From Paracoccaceae bacterium (GTDB lineage Bacteria; Pseudomonadota; Alphaproteobacteria; Rhodobacterales; Rhodobacteraceae): a stretch of 64,000 nt of DNA. Position 1 is the stretch's first letter, and every line of letters starts with the position of its first letter. The notes under the pieces were generated by a model. The model worked only from the letters and a program-made list of their open reading frames with translations. It did no database searches and had not been told where the DNA came from. The stretch covers positions 1 through 64,000 of the forward strand of contig JAPUEK010000049.1 in assembly GCA_027492585.1 (NCBI GenBank). Reading direction: 5' to 3'. Below are positions 34,269 through 42,922 of the stretch, one piece after another. The position numbers were made by a program, and so were the translations under genes.

Positions 34269-35138
34269 ATGGCGCTTGACGGATATATCGACCAAAGGGT
34301 CTCGCGCCAAGCGCGGGCGGCCGAACTTCTGGATGCGGAGACCGAAGCCGCCCTTGCGCGCGCCTGGCGGGAGAGGGGCGACGAGGCGGCGCTGCACCGG
34401 CTGATCACTGCCTATATGCGGCTTGCGATCTCCAGTGCCGCCAAGTTCCGCCGCTATGGCGCGCCGATGAGCGATCTGACCCAGGAAGCCGCGCTTGGCC
34501 TTATGAAGGCGGCGGAGAAATTCGACCCCGACCGGGGCGTGCGGTTTTCGACCTATGCGATCTGGTGGATCAAGGCTTCGGTGCAGGATTACGTCATGCG
34601 GAACTGGTCCATGGTGCGGACCGGCTCCACCTCCGGGCAGAAGACGCTGTTCTTCAATCTGCGGCGGGTGCAGGCGAAACTGGCGCGGGCGGCGGCGGAG
34701 GCGGGGCTGGTGCTCGACCCCGCGCAGTTGCGCGAGAAGGTGGCGCTCGACCTCGGCGTGACGCTGGCAGAGGTGGCGATGATGGAGGGGCGGCTTTCGG
34801 GGGGTGATGCCTCGCTCAACCTGCCCTTGGCGGAGGAGGGGCGGGAGTGGATCGAGCTTCTGGAGGATGAAGGCCCGCAGGCCGCCGACCGGGTGGAGGC
34901 GCTTCGGGATGGCGCGGTGCTGCGCGGCTGGCTGGCCGAGGCGCTTGCCGGGCTGTCCCCGCGCGAGCGTCATATCGTGACGGAGCGGCGGTTGCGGGCG
35001 GAGGGGCGGACGCTGGAAAGCCTCGGGGAGGAGCTGGGGCTTTCCAAGGAGCGGGTCCGGCAGGTGGAAGTCGCCGCCCATGCCAAGCTGCGCCGGACGC
35101 TAGAGGCGCATGGGGTGGAGCTGGCGCAGTTCCTCTGA
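34269..35138 (+). CDS. Alternative sigma factor RpoH2 (RpoHII)
   Basis: A 289-aa sigma-32-family factor. Region 2 is AYMRLAISSAAKFRRYGAPM through FSTYAIWWIKASVQDYVMRN. The RpoH box is SGQKTLFFNLRRVQAKL (Q-K/R-x-L-F-F-N-L-R). Region 4 is LSPRERHIVTERRL with TLESLGEELGLSKERVRQ. The N-terminal sequence MALDGYIDQRVSRQA matches the RpoHII rather than the RpoHI branch. In R. sphaeroides RpoHII directs the response to singlet oxygen and peroxides, and its gene is driven by RpoE; the TGATCC element upstream fits that. GGAGG precedes the ATG, six bases away. Confidence 0.9.
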   Translation: MALDGYIDQRVSRQARAAELLDAETEAALARAWRERGDEAALHRLITAYMRLAISSAAKFRRYGAPMSDLTQEAALGLMKAAEKFDPDRGVRFSTYAIWWIKASVQDYVMRNWSMVRTGSTSGQKTLFFNLRRVQAKLARAAAEAGLVLDPAQLREKVALDLGVTLAEVAMMEGRLSGGDASLNLPLAEEGREWIELLEDEGPQAADRVEALRDGAVLRGWLAEALAGLSPRERHIVTERRLRAEGRTLESLGEELGLSKERVRQVEVAAHAKLRRTLEAHGVELAQFL

Positions 35139-35151
35139 GGGCGGACGGGTA

Positions 35152-35173
35152 GGATGGGCAATATTGCCCATCC
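35152..35173. repeat. Family-C palindrome behind rpoHII
   Basis: GGATGGGCA, ATAT, TGCCCATCC: a perfect 22-bp palindrome 13 bp after the rpoHII stop. It is the same 9-bp arms as at 23491-23511 with a different loop. It has no T-tract, so it is more likely a repeat or 3'-end stabiliser than an intrinsic terminator. Confidence 0.75.
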
Positions 35174-35304
35174 TGCGGAGGTTCCTTCGCGCGAGGGGGA
35201 GTGCAGGTGATCGCCTCCGACCTTCCTCCTCCCGGCGGCGGCGGGTGTTGAGTTTGCCGGCCCCGCCACTTACACCTGTGCCAGTCCAAGCTGCGGAGCC
35301 GCCC

Positions 35305-36498
35305 ATGCTGGCCGGAAAACATATCCTCCTGATCATCGGCGGCGGTATTGCCGCCTATAAATCCCTGTTGCTGATCCGGCTTTTGCGGGCCGAGGGCGCG
35401 GCGGTGACGCCGGTGCTGACCGCGGCGGGGGCCGAATTTGTTACCCCGCTGTCGGTTTCCGCCCTTGCCGGGCAGAAGCTTTACCGGGAGCTTTTCGATC
35501 TCACCGACGAGGCGGAGATGGGGCATATCCAGCTTTCCCGCGCCGCCGATCTGCTGGTGGTGGCCCCGGCGACCGCTGATCTGATGGCGAAGATGGCGGG
35601 CGGGCGGGCGGAGGATCTGGCCTCCACCCTGCTTCTGGCCACCGACAAGCGGGTGCTTCTGGCCCCGGCGATGAATGTGCGGATGTGGCAGCATCCGGCG
35701 ACGCAGCGCAATCTTGCCACCCTGCGCGGGGATGGCGTGCAGATCACCGGCCCCGATGAGGGCGAGATGGCCTGCGGCGAATACGGGCCGGGGCGGATGG
35801 CGGAACCGGAAGCGATCCTCGCCGCGATCCGCGGGATGCTGGGTGCGGGGCCTCTCAAGGGGCGGCATGTGCTCGTGACCTCCGGTCCGACCCATGAACC
35901 CATTGATCCGGTGCGCTATATCGCCAACCGCTCCTCCGGCGCGCAGGGGACGGCGATTGCCGCGGCGCTGCGCGATCTGGGTGCAAGGGTGACCTTCGTG
36001 ACCGGCCCGGCGAGCGTGCCGCCGCCCGAGGGGGTGAGGGTGGTGAAGGTGGAGACGGCGCGGCAGATGCTGGCGGCGGTGGAGGCGGCGCTGCCTGCCG
36101 ATGCGGCGGTGATGGCGGCGGCGGTGGCCGATTGGCGGGTGGCCAATGCGGCGGGCCAGAAGATGAAGAAGGACGGCTCCGGCAAGGCGCCGGCGCTTGA
36201 GTTCGCCGAGAACCCCGACATTCTGGCGACGATCTCGAAAGGGGAACAGCGCCCGGCCCTTGTCGTCGGCTTCGCGGCGGAGACGGAGACGGTGGTGGCC
36301 CATGCCACCGCCAAGCGCCTGCGGAAGGGCTGCGACTGGATCGTCGCCAATGATGTGTCGCCGGAGACGGGAATCATGGGCGGCAGCGAAAACGCCGTGA
36401 CGCTGATCACCGCCGAAGGGGCAGAAAGCTGGCCGCGCATGGGCAAGGAGGCGGTCGCCGCCCGGCTGGCGGCCCGCATTGCGGAGGCTCTGGCATGA
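35305..36498 (+). CDS. Phosphopantothenoylcysteine synthetase/decarboxylase CoaBC (Dfp)
   Basis: A 397-aa bifunctional coenzyme A enzyme. CoaC is the N-terminal flavoprotein decarboxylase: [44 protein letters not shown] (P-A-M-N motif) and [13 protein letters not shown] with the catalytic cysteine. CoaB starts near residue 195: [20 protein letters not shown], a Rossmann-like CTP-dependent ligase. The ATG at 35305 has GGAG seven bases upstream; longer frames run through the family-C repeat. It overlaps dut by ATGA, the classical dfp-dut arrangement. Confidence 0.95.
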   Translation: MLAGKHILLIIGGGIAAYKSLLLIRLLRAEGAAVTPVLTAAGAEFVTPLSVSALAGQKLYRELFDLTDEAEMGHIQLSRAADLLVVAPATADLMAKMAGGRAEDLASTLLLATDKRVLLAPAMNVRMWQHPATQRNLATLRGDGVQITGPDEGEMACGEYGPGRMAEPEAILAAIRGMLGAGPLKGRHVLVTSGPTHEPIDPVRYIANRSSGAQGTAIAAALRDLGARVTFVTGPASVPPPEGVRVVKVETARQMLAAVEAALPADAAVMAAAVADWRVANAAGQKMKKDGSGKAPALEFAENPDILATISKGEQRPALVVGFAAETETVVAHATAKRLRKGCDWIVANDVSPETGIMGGSENAVTLITAEGAESWPRMGKEAVAARLAARIAEALA

Positions 36499-36962
36499 CC
36501 CCGACCCTGCGGATTCTCTGGGAAGAGTGGGCCGATCGTTCCCTCCCTCTGCCCGCCTATGCCACCCCCGGTTCCGCCGGGGCCGACCTGCGCGCCAATC
36601 TGAAGCCGGAGCATCGGGAGGCGGGCTTCGTCCTTGCCCCCATGCAGCGCGCCGTGGTGCCGACCGGCCTCAGGGTGGAGATCCCGCCGGGCTATGAGAT
36701 GCAGATCCGCCCCCGTTCCGGTCTTGCCACCAATCACGGCATCAGCCTGCCCAACACCCCCGGCACCATCGACAGCGATTATCGCGGGCCGCTCGGCGTG
36801 GCGCTGATCAATTTCGGCGCGGAGCCCTATACGATCCGTCATGGCGACCGCATCGCGCAGATGATCGTGGCGCCGGTGGTTCAGGTTGGTTTCGAGGTGG
36901 TCGAAAGCCTTTCCGAGACGGAGCGCGGCGCGGGCGGCTTCGGCTCCACCGGGCGCGGCTGA
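36495..36962 (+). CDS. dUTP diphosphatase Dut
   Basis: Trimeric dUTPase, 155 aa, hydrolysing dUTP to dUMP and pyrophosphate. All five motifs are present in order: [35 protein letters not shown] (with the catalytic aspartate), GDRIAQMIV and the C-terminal P-loop-like [12 protein letters not shown]. The start overlaps the coaBC stop, and the stop is one base from the next start, so all three genes are in one operon. dUTPase next to coaBC is common in proteobacteria. Confidence 0.96.
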   Translation: MTPTLRILWEEWADRSLPLPAYATPGSAGADLRANLKPEHREAGFVLAPMQRAVVPTGLRVEIPPGYEMQIRPRSGLATNHGISLPNTPGTIDSDYRGPLGVALINFGAEPYTIRHGDRIAQMIVAPVVQVGFEVVESLSETERGAGGFGSTGRG

Positions 36963-36963
36963 G

Positions 36964-38007
36964 ATGATTCTCGTCCTCGCTCTGGCGGCGGCGCTGTGGT
37001 TCGCGGGCGAGCTGACCGGGGCGCCGCGGCGGCTCCGCTGGGGGATGATCGGGGCGCTGTGGCTGGCGGTGATCGGGCTGCATCTCCTGTTGCCGGAGGA
37101 TCATGCGCTGCGGCAGGCGACCGGGGGCGATGCGCGGATCTGGGCGGTGCTTGGCGGGATGGTGGCGCTTGTGATGCTCTATCAGGCCGGGTTGCGGCGA
37201 CTGAAGGCGCGGGTGAAGGCGGTGGCGCAGCCGGAGGCCGGGAACCGGATTTCCCCTGTCGAAGCAGAGCGTTACGCCCGCCATATCCTCCTGCGCGAGA
37301 TCGGCGGGGCGGGCCAGCAGCGCCTGCGGGCGGCGAAGGTGCTGGTCGTCGGGGCGGGGGGGCTCGGCGCGCCGGCGCTCCTCTATCTCGCCGGGGCCGG
37401 GGTCGGCACCCTTGGCGTGATCGACGATGATCTGGTCGAAGGCTCGAATCTTCAGCGCCAGATTATCCACCGCGATGATGGGATCGGCACGCCCAAGGTT
37501 CAATCGGCGGAACGAGCGCTGCGGGCGCTGAACCCGTTCATAGCGGTGCGCCCCTATCAGCGCCGCCTGACGGAGGAGATCGCGGCAGATCTTTTCGCCG
37601 ATTATGACCTGATCCTCGATGGCACCGACAATTTCGACACGCGCGATCTGGTGAACCGGACCTGCGTGGCCCTGGGCAAGCCCTTGATTTCCGGAGCGAT
37701 CACCCAGTGGGAGGGGCAGTTGTCGCTTTTCGATCCGGCGCGGGGCGGGCCGTGCCTCGCCTGCCTCTTTCCGGTGCGCCCGGCGCCCGGTCTGGTGCCG
37801 AGCTGTGCCGAGGCCGGGGTGGCCGCGCCTCTGCCGGGGGTGGTCGGCTCGATGATGGCGCTTGAAGCGGTGAAACACCTGACCGGCGCGGGGCAGGGGC
37901 TGCGCGGGCGGCTGGTGCTGTTCGACGGGCTTTATGGCGAAAACCGGACCATCGAGGTCAAGCGACGCGCAGGCTGCGCGGTGTGCGGCGGGCCGCATCT
38001 GGGGTGA
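36964..38007 (+). CDS. Membrane-anchored ThiF/MoeB/HesA-type adenylyltransferase
   Basis: A 347-aa protein. Residues 1-75 carry two to three hydrophobic helices (MILVLALAAALWFAGEL, GALWLAVIGLHLLL, VLGGMVALVMLY). From about 95 a full E1-like domain follows: RYARHILLREIGGAGQQRL, VVGAGGLGAPALLYLAGAG (nucleotide loop), DDDLVEGSNLQRQIIH (arginine finger), zinc pairs CLAC and CAVC, and PLPGVVGSMMALEAVKHL. It should adenylylate the C-terminal glycine of a MoaD- or ThiS-like carrier. No carrier gene adjoins. Membrane tethering is unusual for the family at large. Confidence 0.88.
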   Translation: MILVLALAAALWFAGELTGAPRRLRWGMIGALWLAVIGLHLLLPEDHALRQATGGDARIWAVLGGMVALVMLYQAGLRRLKARVKAVAQPEAGNRISPVEAERYARHILLREIGGAGQQRLRAAKVLVVGAGGLGAPALLYLAGAGVGTLGVIDDDLVEGSNLQRQIIHRDDGIGTPKVQSAERALRALNPFIAVRPYQRRLTEEIAADLFADYDLILDGTDNFDTRDLVNRTCVALGKPLISGAITQWEGQLSLFDPARGGPCLACLFPVRPAPGLVPSCAEAGVAAPLPGVVGSMMALEAVKHLTGAGQGLRGRLVLFDGLYGENRTIEVKRRAGCAVCGGPHLG

Positions 38008-38037
38008 TCGCCGCCCGGCGTGTTGCGCCTGCTGTGG

Positions 38038-38099
38038 CCCCGGAGGGGTTTTGCACCCCTCCGGACCTCCCCGCAGGATATTTACGAAGAGAAGAAGGG
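38038..38099. repeat. Family-A palindromic repeat, subtype II
   Basis: CCCCGGAGGGG/CCCCTCCGG hairpin around TTTTGCA, then GACCTCCCCGCAGGATATTT and GAAGAGAAGAAGG. It begins about 30 bp behind the stop of the MoeB-like gene. Confidence 0.8.
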
Positions 38100-38140
38100 A
38101 GCGCGGACGGCGCCGCGCCGGGCCGAATCGCGGGGCCGCA

Positions 38141-38167
38141 AAGCAAAAGGCCGGGCATTGCCCGGCC
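38141..38167 (-). terminator. Rho-independent terminator of the DUF3576 gene
   Basis: GGCCGGGCATTGCCCGGCC forms an 8- to 9-bp GC stem (38149-38167). On the minus strand it is followed by TTTTGCTTTG. It lies 23 bp beyond the stop of the lipoprotein gene, on the same strand. Confidence 0.75.
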
Positions 38168-38190
38168 TCATCCGTCCCGAAGGGATCAGC

Positions 38191-38742
38191 TCAAAGCTTG
38201 GTGTCCTGCACCCGCAACTGCCGCGCACGGGTCAGGATCGCATCCTCCACCGCCCGCAGCGTTTCGGGGGAAACCGCCCCGCCGCCCTTGGTCTGCATGG
38301 AAATCCGCAGGGAGCGCGCGTCGAGCGCCGGGTCCTGCACATAGATCGTCGCGCGGTAGGCGCGGCCGCCGCCCGGAGGAGTGCCATAGCCGGTCACGAT
38401 GACCCCGGTGAACGGGTCCACCGATTCGATGGGCAGGAAGTTCAGAACATCCAGCGAGGCGTTCCAGATATACTTGTTCACCTCGACCGTGGTGGAGGGC
38501 TTGTCCTTGTTTCCAAAGAGATCCCAGAGCGTCGATTTCTCCTGATCCTCACCCTTGGCGCGGGCGAGGGCGGCCCGTTGGGCATCGGCGCGTTCCTTCT
38601 GGGAAAGCTGGCCCTCCGTCGGGATCGAGGCGCCCTTGCGCTTGAAAAGGCCGCTGTCGCCGCTGGACAGCCCGCCGCAAGCGGCCAGTGAAACCAGCAA
38701 GCCCGCCATCAGCACGGTATTTGCAAGGCGTTGCAAGCGCAT
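38191..38742 (-). CDS. DUF3576 family lipoprotein
   Basis: A 183-aa outer-membrane-type lipoprotein (signal peptide and lipobox LAAC, Cys22). A charged, probably disordered segment follows (KRKGASIPTEGQLSQKERAD), then the DUF3576 domain with NKYIWNASLDVLNFLPIES, GVIVTGYGTPPGGG and a C-terminal helix (TLRAVEDAILTRARQLRVQ). The family is restricted to alphaproteobacteria and has no defined role; envelope assembly is a guess from location. It is monocistronic with its own terminator, facing away from the porin gene. Confidence 0.85.
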   Translation of the reverse strand: MRLQRLANTVLMAGLLVSLAACGGLSSGDSGLFKRKGASIPTEGQLSQKERADAQRAALARAKGEDQEKSTLWDLFGNKDKPSTTVEVNKYIWNASLDVLNFLPIESVDPFTGVIVTGYGTPPGGGRAYRATIYVQDPALDARSLRISMQTKGGGAVSPETLRAVEDAILTRARQLRVQDTKL

Positions 38743-39129
38743 CCGATCCCCCGAACCTTCGTCAATGCTGTCTAACCGAGGCTTCCCGGCCTGCCAAGGG
38801 CTTTTGCCGCCGCAGGTCCTCTCGCGTCATGCCGCGCGGCGTCGCGCGCGTGAGCGCAATGCGGGCGCCATGGATGCAGGCCCGGCAAGCCGGGCTTCTG
38901 CATATCCCCTGCGGATCGTCCCGGCTACCATGGCAATTGCCACATATGCGCGAGGCCATGCCACCGTCTTCAGCCGCAGGGCGCAGCGGGACTTGTGGCG
39001 AAACGGCGACACTATCCCGGCTTGTCGGGGAATTGGCTGCAAAACACTTCACCGCCGCGGCGGGAAGGACTAATCAAGTGTCAGCGGGCGACCGAGCCGG
39101 CCACGATAAAATACTGAAGAGGAAAAACC
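38743..39129. other. 387-bp region upstream of the porin gene
   Basis: It separates the divergent lipoprotein and porin genes and contains the porin promoter near 39048-39076. The remainder is less GC-biased than its neighbours. A minus-strand frame at 38762-39052 encodes a short cysteine-containing peptide with a CGNCH sequence, but it has weak codon bias and no good ribosome site, so I do not call it. No RNA gene is recognised. Confidence 0.5.
39048..39076 (+). promoter_or_regulatory. Porin promoter
   Basis: TTCACC at 39048-39053, a 17-bp spacer and TAATCA at 39071-39076 make a plausible sigma-70 promoter. The leader would be about 47 nt. GAGGA lies eight bases before the porin ATG. Confidence 0.5.
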
Positions 39130-39987
39130 ATGAAAAAGATCCTTCTTGCGACGAGCATCCTGGCTGGCTTCGCCGGTGCCGCTGCTGCTGAAGTCGCCGT
39201 TACCGGCACCGCCCGTATGGGTGTGACCACCGACACCCCCTCGGGCGACGCTCAGTTCAGCTCGCGTTTCCGCGTGATCTTCACCGCTTCGGGTGAAACC
39301 GATGGCGGCCTGACCTTCGGCGCTTCCGTCCGTAACGACCAGTCCGGCGTCGGCAACACCGCCAACGGCGACTCGACCGTCTACATCGGCGGCGCGTTCG
39401 GCAAACTGACCATGGGCGACACCGGCAACGCCGTTGACTCGCTGCTCGGCCAAGTTTCCGGCGTGGGCTACACCGGCCTCGGCGACCTGAACGAACTCGC
39501 CTTCCTCGACAAGGACATCACCGGCGCTCTCTATGAATACTCCGCCGGCGGCGTGTCCTTCGCTCTGGGTGCTGGCCAGGCCAACGCCGGCTCCGACTTC
39601 ATGTCGGCTGCCGTGAAATACTCGACCGACGCCTTCTCCGTCGGCCTCGGCTACGAAGACAACGCTGCTGGCAACCAACTGACCCTGACCGGTTCGGCCA
39701 CCTTCTCCGGCGCGACCGTCAAAGCGAAAATCGTTGATGGCGACAACAGCACCGACACCCAATACGCTCTGTCGGTTGACTACGCGATCAACGGCATCGG
39801 TGTGACCGCCTTCTATGCTGACCACCAAGACGCGAGCCTGATCAACGCTGCGATCGGCACCAGCGGTAAAGCCTACGGTATCGGCGCTTCCTACGACCTC
39901 GGCGGCGGCGCTTCCGTGCTCGGCGGTATCGCCCGCAACGAAGGCAATGACTCGGTCATGGATCTGGGTCTGAACTTCACGTTCTAA
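39130..39987 (+). CDS. Outer-membrane porin (Rhodobacter general porin type)
   Basis: A 285-aa beta-barrel porin. Signal peptide MKKILLATSILAGFAGAAAA, then alternating strands from AEVAVTGTARMGV, a constriction-loop region near residues 95-125, and a C-terminal strand ending MDLGLNFTF with the terminal phenylalanine needed for BAM recognition. It is acidic and lacks cysteine, as expected for the 16-strand Rhodobacter trimer. Codon use differs from the neighbours (many GAA, AAA, GCT, GGT), typical of a very highly expressed gene. It has its own promoter and a strong terminator, so it is monocistronic. Confidence 0.92.
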   Translation: MKKILLATSILAGFAGAAAAEVAVTGTARMGVTTDTPSGDAQFSSRFRVIFTASGETDGGLTFGASVRNDQSGVGNTANGDSTVYIGGAFGKLTMGDTGNAVDSLLGQVSGVGYTGLGDLNELAFLDKDITGALYEYSAGGVSFALGAGQANAGSDFMSAAVKYSTDAFSVGLGYEDNAAGNQLTLTGSATFSGATVKAKIVDGDNSTDTQYALSVDYAINGIGVTAFYADHQDASLINAAIGTSGKAYGIGASYDLGGGASVLGGIARNEGNDSVMDLGLNFTF

Positions 39988-40011
39988 TCCACCCGGATTG
40001 GACGACGGAAA

Positions 40012-40036
40012 GAGCGGGCCTTGCGCCCGCTCTTTT
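40012..40036 (+). terminator. Rho-independent terminator of the porin gene
   Basis: GAGCGGGC, loop CTTGC, GCCCGCTC, then TTTTCATTTT. It is 25 bp behind the porin stop and ends before the YggS ribosome site. Confidence 0.88.
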
Positions 40037-40083
40037 CATTTTGGCCTGCCTGTGGCCAATTGCGACAGAGCAGGGAGGCCAGC

Positions 40084-40737
40084 ATGTCACTTTCCGAAAT
40101 CACCCACCGTATGGCTGCCGCCTGTGCCGCTGCCGGTCGGGCGCCGGATGCGGTCCGGCTGATCGCCGTCTCGAAAGTGCAACCGGATGAGAGGGTGCGG
40201 GCGGTGCTGGCGGCAGGGCATCGCGTCTTCGGCGAGAATTACGTCCAGGAAGCGCAGGGCAAATGGCCGGGCTTCCGCGCCGAATTTCCGGGGGTGGAAC
40301 TGCATATGATCGGCCCGCTCCAGACCAACAAGGCCAAGGTCGCGGTGGAATTGTTCGATGCGATCCACACGGTTGACCGGCCCTCGCTTGCCGGGAAGCT
40401 TGCCACGCTCGCCCAAGCGAGGGGCGCTTGCCCGCAGCTTTTCGTGCAGGTCAACACCGGGGAGGAGCCGCAGAAGGCCGGGGCGCTTCCCGCCGATCTC
40501 GATGGATTCGTTGCCTCCTGCCGGGGCATGGATCTGCCGGTGCAGGGGCTCATGTGCATCCCGCCGGAGGGGGAGGACCCCGCCCCCCATTTCGCCATGC
40601 TGCGGGGGATGGCGGAACGGAACGGGCTTTCCGGCCTCTCCATGGGGATGAGCAGCGATTTCGAAGCGGCGATTGCGGCGGGGGCCACCCATATCCGCGT
40701 CGGCAGCGCGATCTTCGGGGCGCGGAATTACGGGTAG
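40084..40737 (+). CDS. PLP homeostasis protein YggS (PLPBP)
   Basis: A 217-aa single-domain alanine-racemase-like barrel binding pyridoxal phosphate at K31 (LIAVSKVQP). Further family motifs are FGENYVQEAQGKW, HMIGPLQTNKAK, GMSSDFEAAI and VRVGSAIFGAR (written here IRVGSAIFGARNYG). It buffers PLP and influences amino-acid balance; no catalytic activity is known. The ATG at 40084 follows GGGAGG. A multi-hairpin tract lies behind the gene. Confidence 0.94.
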   Translation: MSLSEITHRMAAACAAAGRAPDAVRLIAVSKVQPDERVRAVLAAGHRVFGENYVQEAQGKWPGFRAEFPGVELHMIGPLQTNKAKVAVELFDAIHTVDRPSLAGKLATLAQARGACPQLFVQVNTGEEPQKAGALPADLDGFVASCRGMDLPVQGLMCIPPEGEDPAPHFAMLRGMAERNGLSGLSMGMSSDFEAAIAAGATHIRVGSAIFGARNYG

Positions 40738-40753
40738 GGGCGGCGGGGTTTGT

Positions 40754-40950
40754 TTGGCAGAGGCCATCGCCTCTGCCAACCGGTGCCGCGCCCACTCTCC
40801 AGCCGGAGGCTCAAGCCTCCGGCCAGCGCCCGCCCCGCCATCGGCGGGCGCTTCGCCCCCGCCGGGGCAGGCGCCGGCCTCCCCGGTCGAGTGAGACAAA
40901 CGGTCCAGCGGACCCGTGCCGAGGCGAGCGGGAAAACGCGATGCGTTTTC
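40754..40950. repeat. Multi-hairpin intergenic tract
   Basis: At least four consecutive inverted repeats between convergent genes: TTGGCAGAGGC/GCCTCTGCCAA (40754-40779, 11 bp), GCCGGAGGCT/AGCCTCCGGC (40802-40823, 10 bp), CGCCCGCC/GGCGGGCG (40827-40850) and GAAAACGC/GCGTTTTC (40932-40950), with a GGTCC/GGACC pair near 40910. There are no T-tracts except TTTTC after the last. The regular array looks like a structured mobile intergenic repeat or an RNA element rather than a simple terminator. Confidence 0.65.
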
Positions 40951-40982
40951 TGATCCGCCCGGACTGAGGGCAGCCAAACCTC

Positions 40983-42857
40983 CTACCGCAGCCAGACCCG
41001 CCCATAGGGCGGCAGTGCCAGATTGTCGCCATGGAGCTGCACCGGCCGATCGGACAGCGCATCGTGGAACTCCACCACCCCCGCCCCGCGCAGCCAGTCG
41101 CCGGGGATATGCTGCCAGCCCTCCGAGAAGTTGAAGAGGCAGACCAGCCCCTCCACCGGCGCGGCGCGGCGGAAGGCGAAGACCGTGGCATTGCCGGTGT
41201 CGAGCACCTGCGTCGGCACCGCGCCATGCAGCGCCGGGGTCGCGCGCCGGCGGGCCAGAATCGCGCGCAGACCGGCAAAGACACGGGCGGCGGGGGTTTC
41301 CCCGCCATGCCGGGTTTCGGCAAGCGCCCAATCCATCTTCGGACGATGCACCCAGCGGCTGTCATGAGCGTGTTCCGGCACCGACAGATAGGTCATGTCG
41401 TTGAGCATCGCCAGCTCATCCCCCATGTAGATCAAGGGGATGCCGCCAAAGCCCGCGATCAGCGCATGGCCCATCAGCAGCCGCTGCACCGCCAGATCCT
41501 CCGCCTCCGGGCTATTTGCCTTCTCCAGCCCCGCAAGCGAGGCGAAGCTGCCGGAGATCCGCTTGTCCCCCGTCGCCTCGTTCACCTGAAAGAGCACGCC
41601 CTGCGCGAAGGAGCCGGGAAAGCCGCCCTCATAGAACTCCGACAGGAAGGCCCGGTGGGCGGGACCGGAGATATGGAGCGCCCCCGCATCCTCATCCGTC
41701 ACCGCCCAGCCGATGTCGTCATGGCAGCGGATATAGGTGGCATAGGTGGCATTGGTCAGCCGGTCGGGGAAGTGGCGGCCGAGCACATGGGTCATCAACC
41801 GCGTGTCGCGGGTGGCGAGCGCGGACCAGAACTGCACCATCAGCGAGTTGTGGTAGGCGAGGTTGCCCTCCTTGCCGTCATGGCGCCCGCGGCCGAGATA
41901 GGGGAGCATCTCCTGCGGGGCGACGATCGCCTCCTCCAGATGGATCACGGCGGGGGCTGCGATCCGGCAGCAGGCGCGGAGGGCCTGAAGGATCATGTGA
42001 ACCTCGGGCTCCGACTGGCAGCGGGTTCCCATCCGCTTCCACATGAAGGCCACGGCATCGAGCCGCAGCACCTGCGCCCCCTGGTTGGCCAGGTTGAGCA
42101 TGATCCGGGCGATTTCCAGAAACACCTGCGGATTGGCCCAGTTGAGGTCCCATTGGTGTTCGTTGAAGGTGGTCCAGACCCATTTTCCGATCTCCGGGTA
42201 ATGGGTGAAATTGCCCGGCGCATTGTCGGGAAAAACCTCGACCAGGGTTCGTTCATAAGCCTCCGGCAGGGCGGGGCTGTCGAACATCAGGTAATAGTCC
42301 TGATAGGCCGGATCGCCGCCCTTGGCGCGCTCGGCCCAGTCATGTTCCTTGGCGGTATGGTTCAGCACCATATCGACGCAGACGGAGATTCCCCGCCGTC
42401 TCAATTCCGCTGCAACCGCTTTGAAATCGGCCATCGTGCCATAGGCCGGGTTGATCGCGCCGTAGTCCATCACCGAATAGCCGCCGTCGCTGTCGCCGGG
42501 GCGCGGCTTCAGGCAGGGCATGAAATGGACATAGGTGATCCCCAGCTCCTCCAGATAGTCGAGCCGGTCCAGCACGTCCGTCAGCCGCCCGGCGAAGCGG
42601 TCGATGTAGAAGACATAGCCGGCCATCTCGGGGCGCAAAAACCAGTCCGGTTCCAGATCACGCTGCAAATCCAGATGCTTGAGGTCATTTGGCCGCTCTT
42701 TCCATGCCGTCTTCAGCATGGCGGCGAGCGCCAGGCGGAAGGCTTCATAGCCCGGATGGCGACCGTAAAGCGCTTCCAGCATCGGCCAGAGATCGGGCGC
42801 GGAGCGGTTCATCCGCAGGTCGAAGATCGGATCGTCGGCTTTGACGGCCTTGGCCAT
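40983..42857 (-). CDS. Amylosucrase-like GH13 enzyme
   Basis: A 624-aa GH13 protein of the amylosucrase subfamily. It has the helical N-terminal domain (residues 1-80), a TIM barrel with YVFYIDRFAGRL and YVHFMPCLKPRPGDSDGGY, nucleophile D267 (VLRLDAVAF), acid/base E309 (HLEEAIVAP), and D380 in CHDDIGW, the H-D-D-I-G-W signature of amylosucrases. A C-terminal beta domain ends VQLHGDNLALPPYGRVWLR. It would split sucrose and transfer glucose to glucan, or hydrolyse sucrose-type bonds. GGGGGGAG precedes the ATG. The gene has no sugar-transport neighbours. Confidence 0.9.
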   Translation of the reverse strand: MAKAVKADDPIFDLRMNRSAPDLWPMLEALYGRHPGYEAFRLALAAMLKTAWKERPNDLKHLDLQRDLEPDWFLRPEMAGYVFYIDRFAGRLTDVLDRLDYLEELGITYVHFMPCLKPRPGDSDGGYSVMDYGAINPAYGTMADFKAVAAELRRRGISVCVDMVLNHTAKEHDWAERAKGGDPAYQDYYLMFDSPALPEAYERTLVEVFPDNAPGNFTHYPEIGKWVWTTFNEHQWDLNWANPQVFLEIARIMLNLANQGAQVLRLDAVAFMWKRMGTRCQSEPEVHMILQALRACCRIAAPAVIHLEEAIVAPQEMLPYLGRGRHDGKEGNLAYHNSLMVQFWSALATRDTRLMTHVLGRHFPDRLTNATYATYIRCHDDIGWAVTDEDAGALHISGPAHRAFLSEFYEGGFPGSFAQGVLFQVNEATGDKRISGSFASLAGLEKANSPEAEDLAVQRLLMGHALIAGFGGIPLIYMGDELAMLNDMTYLSVPEHAHDSRWVHRPKMDWALAETRHGGETPAARVFAGLRAILARRRATPALHGAVPTQVLDTGNATVFAFRRAAPVEGLVCLFNFSEGWQHIPGDWLRGAGVVEFHDALSDRPVQLHGDNLALPPYGRVWLR

Positions 42858-42922
42858 GTGCTCCCCCCAGAGACTGTTAGCGCCAACAGGATACGGGGGC
42901 CGAAGCGCTTTGGAAAGCCGTT

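Noticed and set aside
38762-39052. Cysteine-containing minus-strand peptide with CGNCH (heme-type motif)
   Set aside because: It has weak GC3, no good ribosome site and sits in the porin upstream region. The single CxxCH is likely chance.
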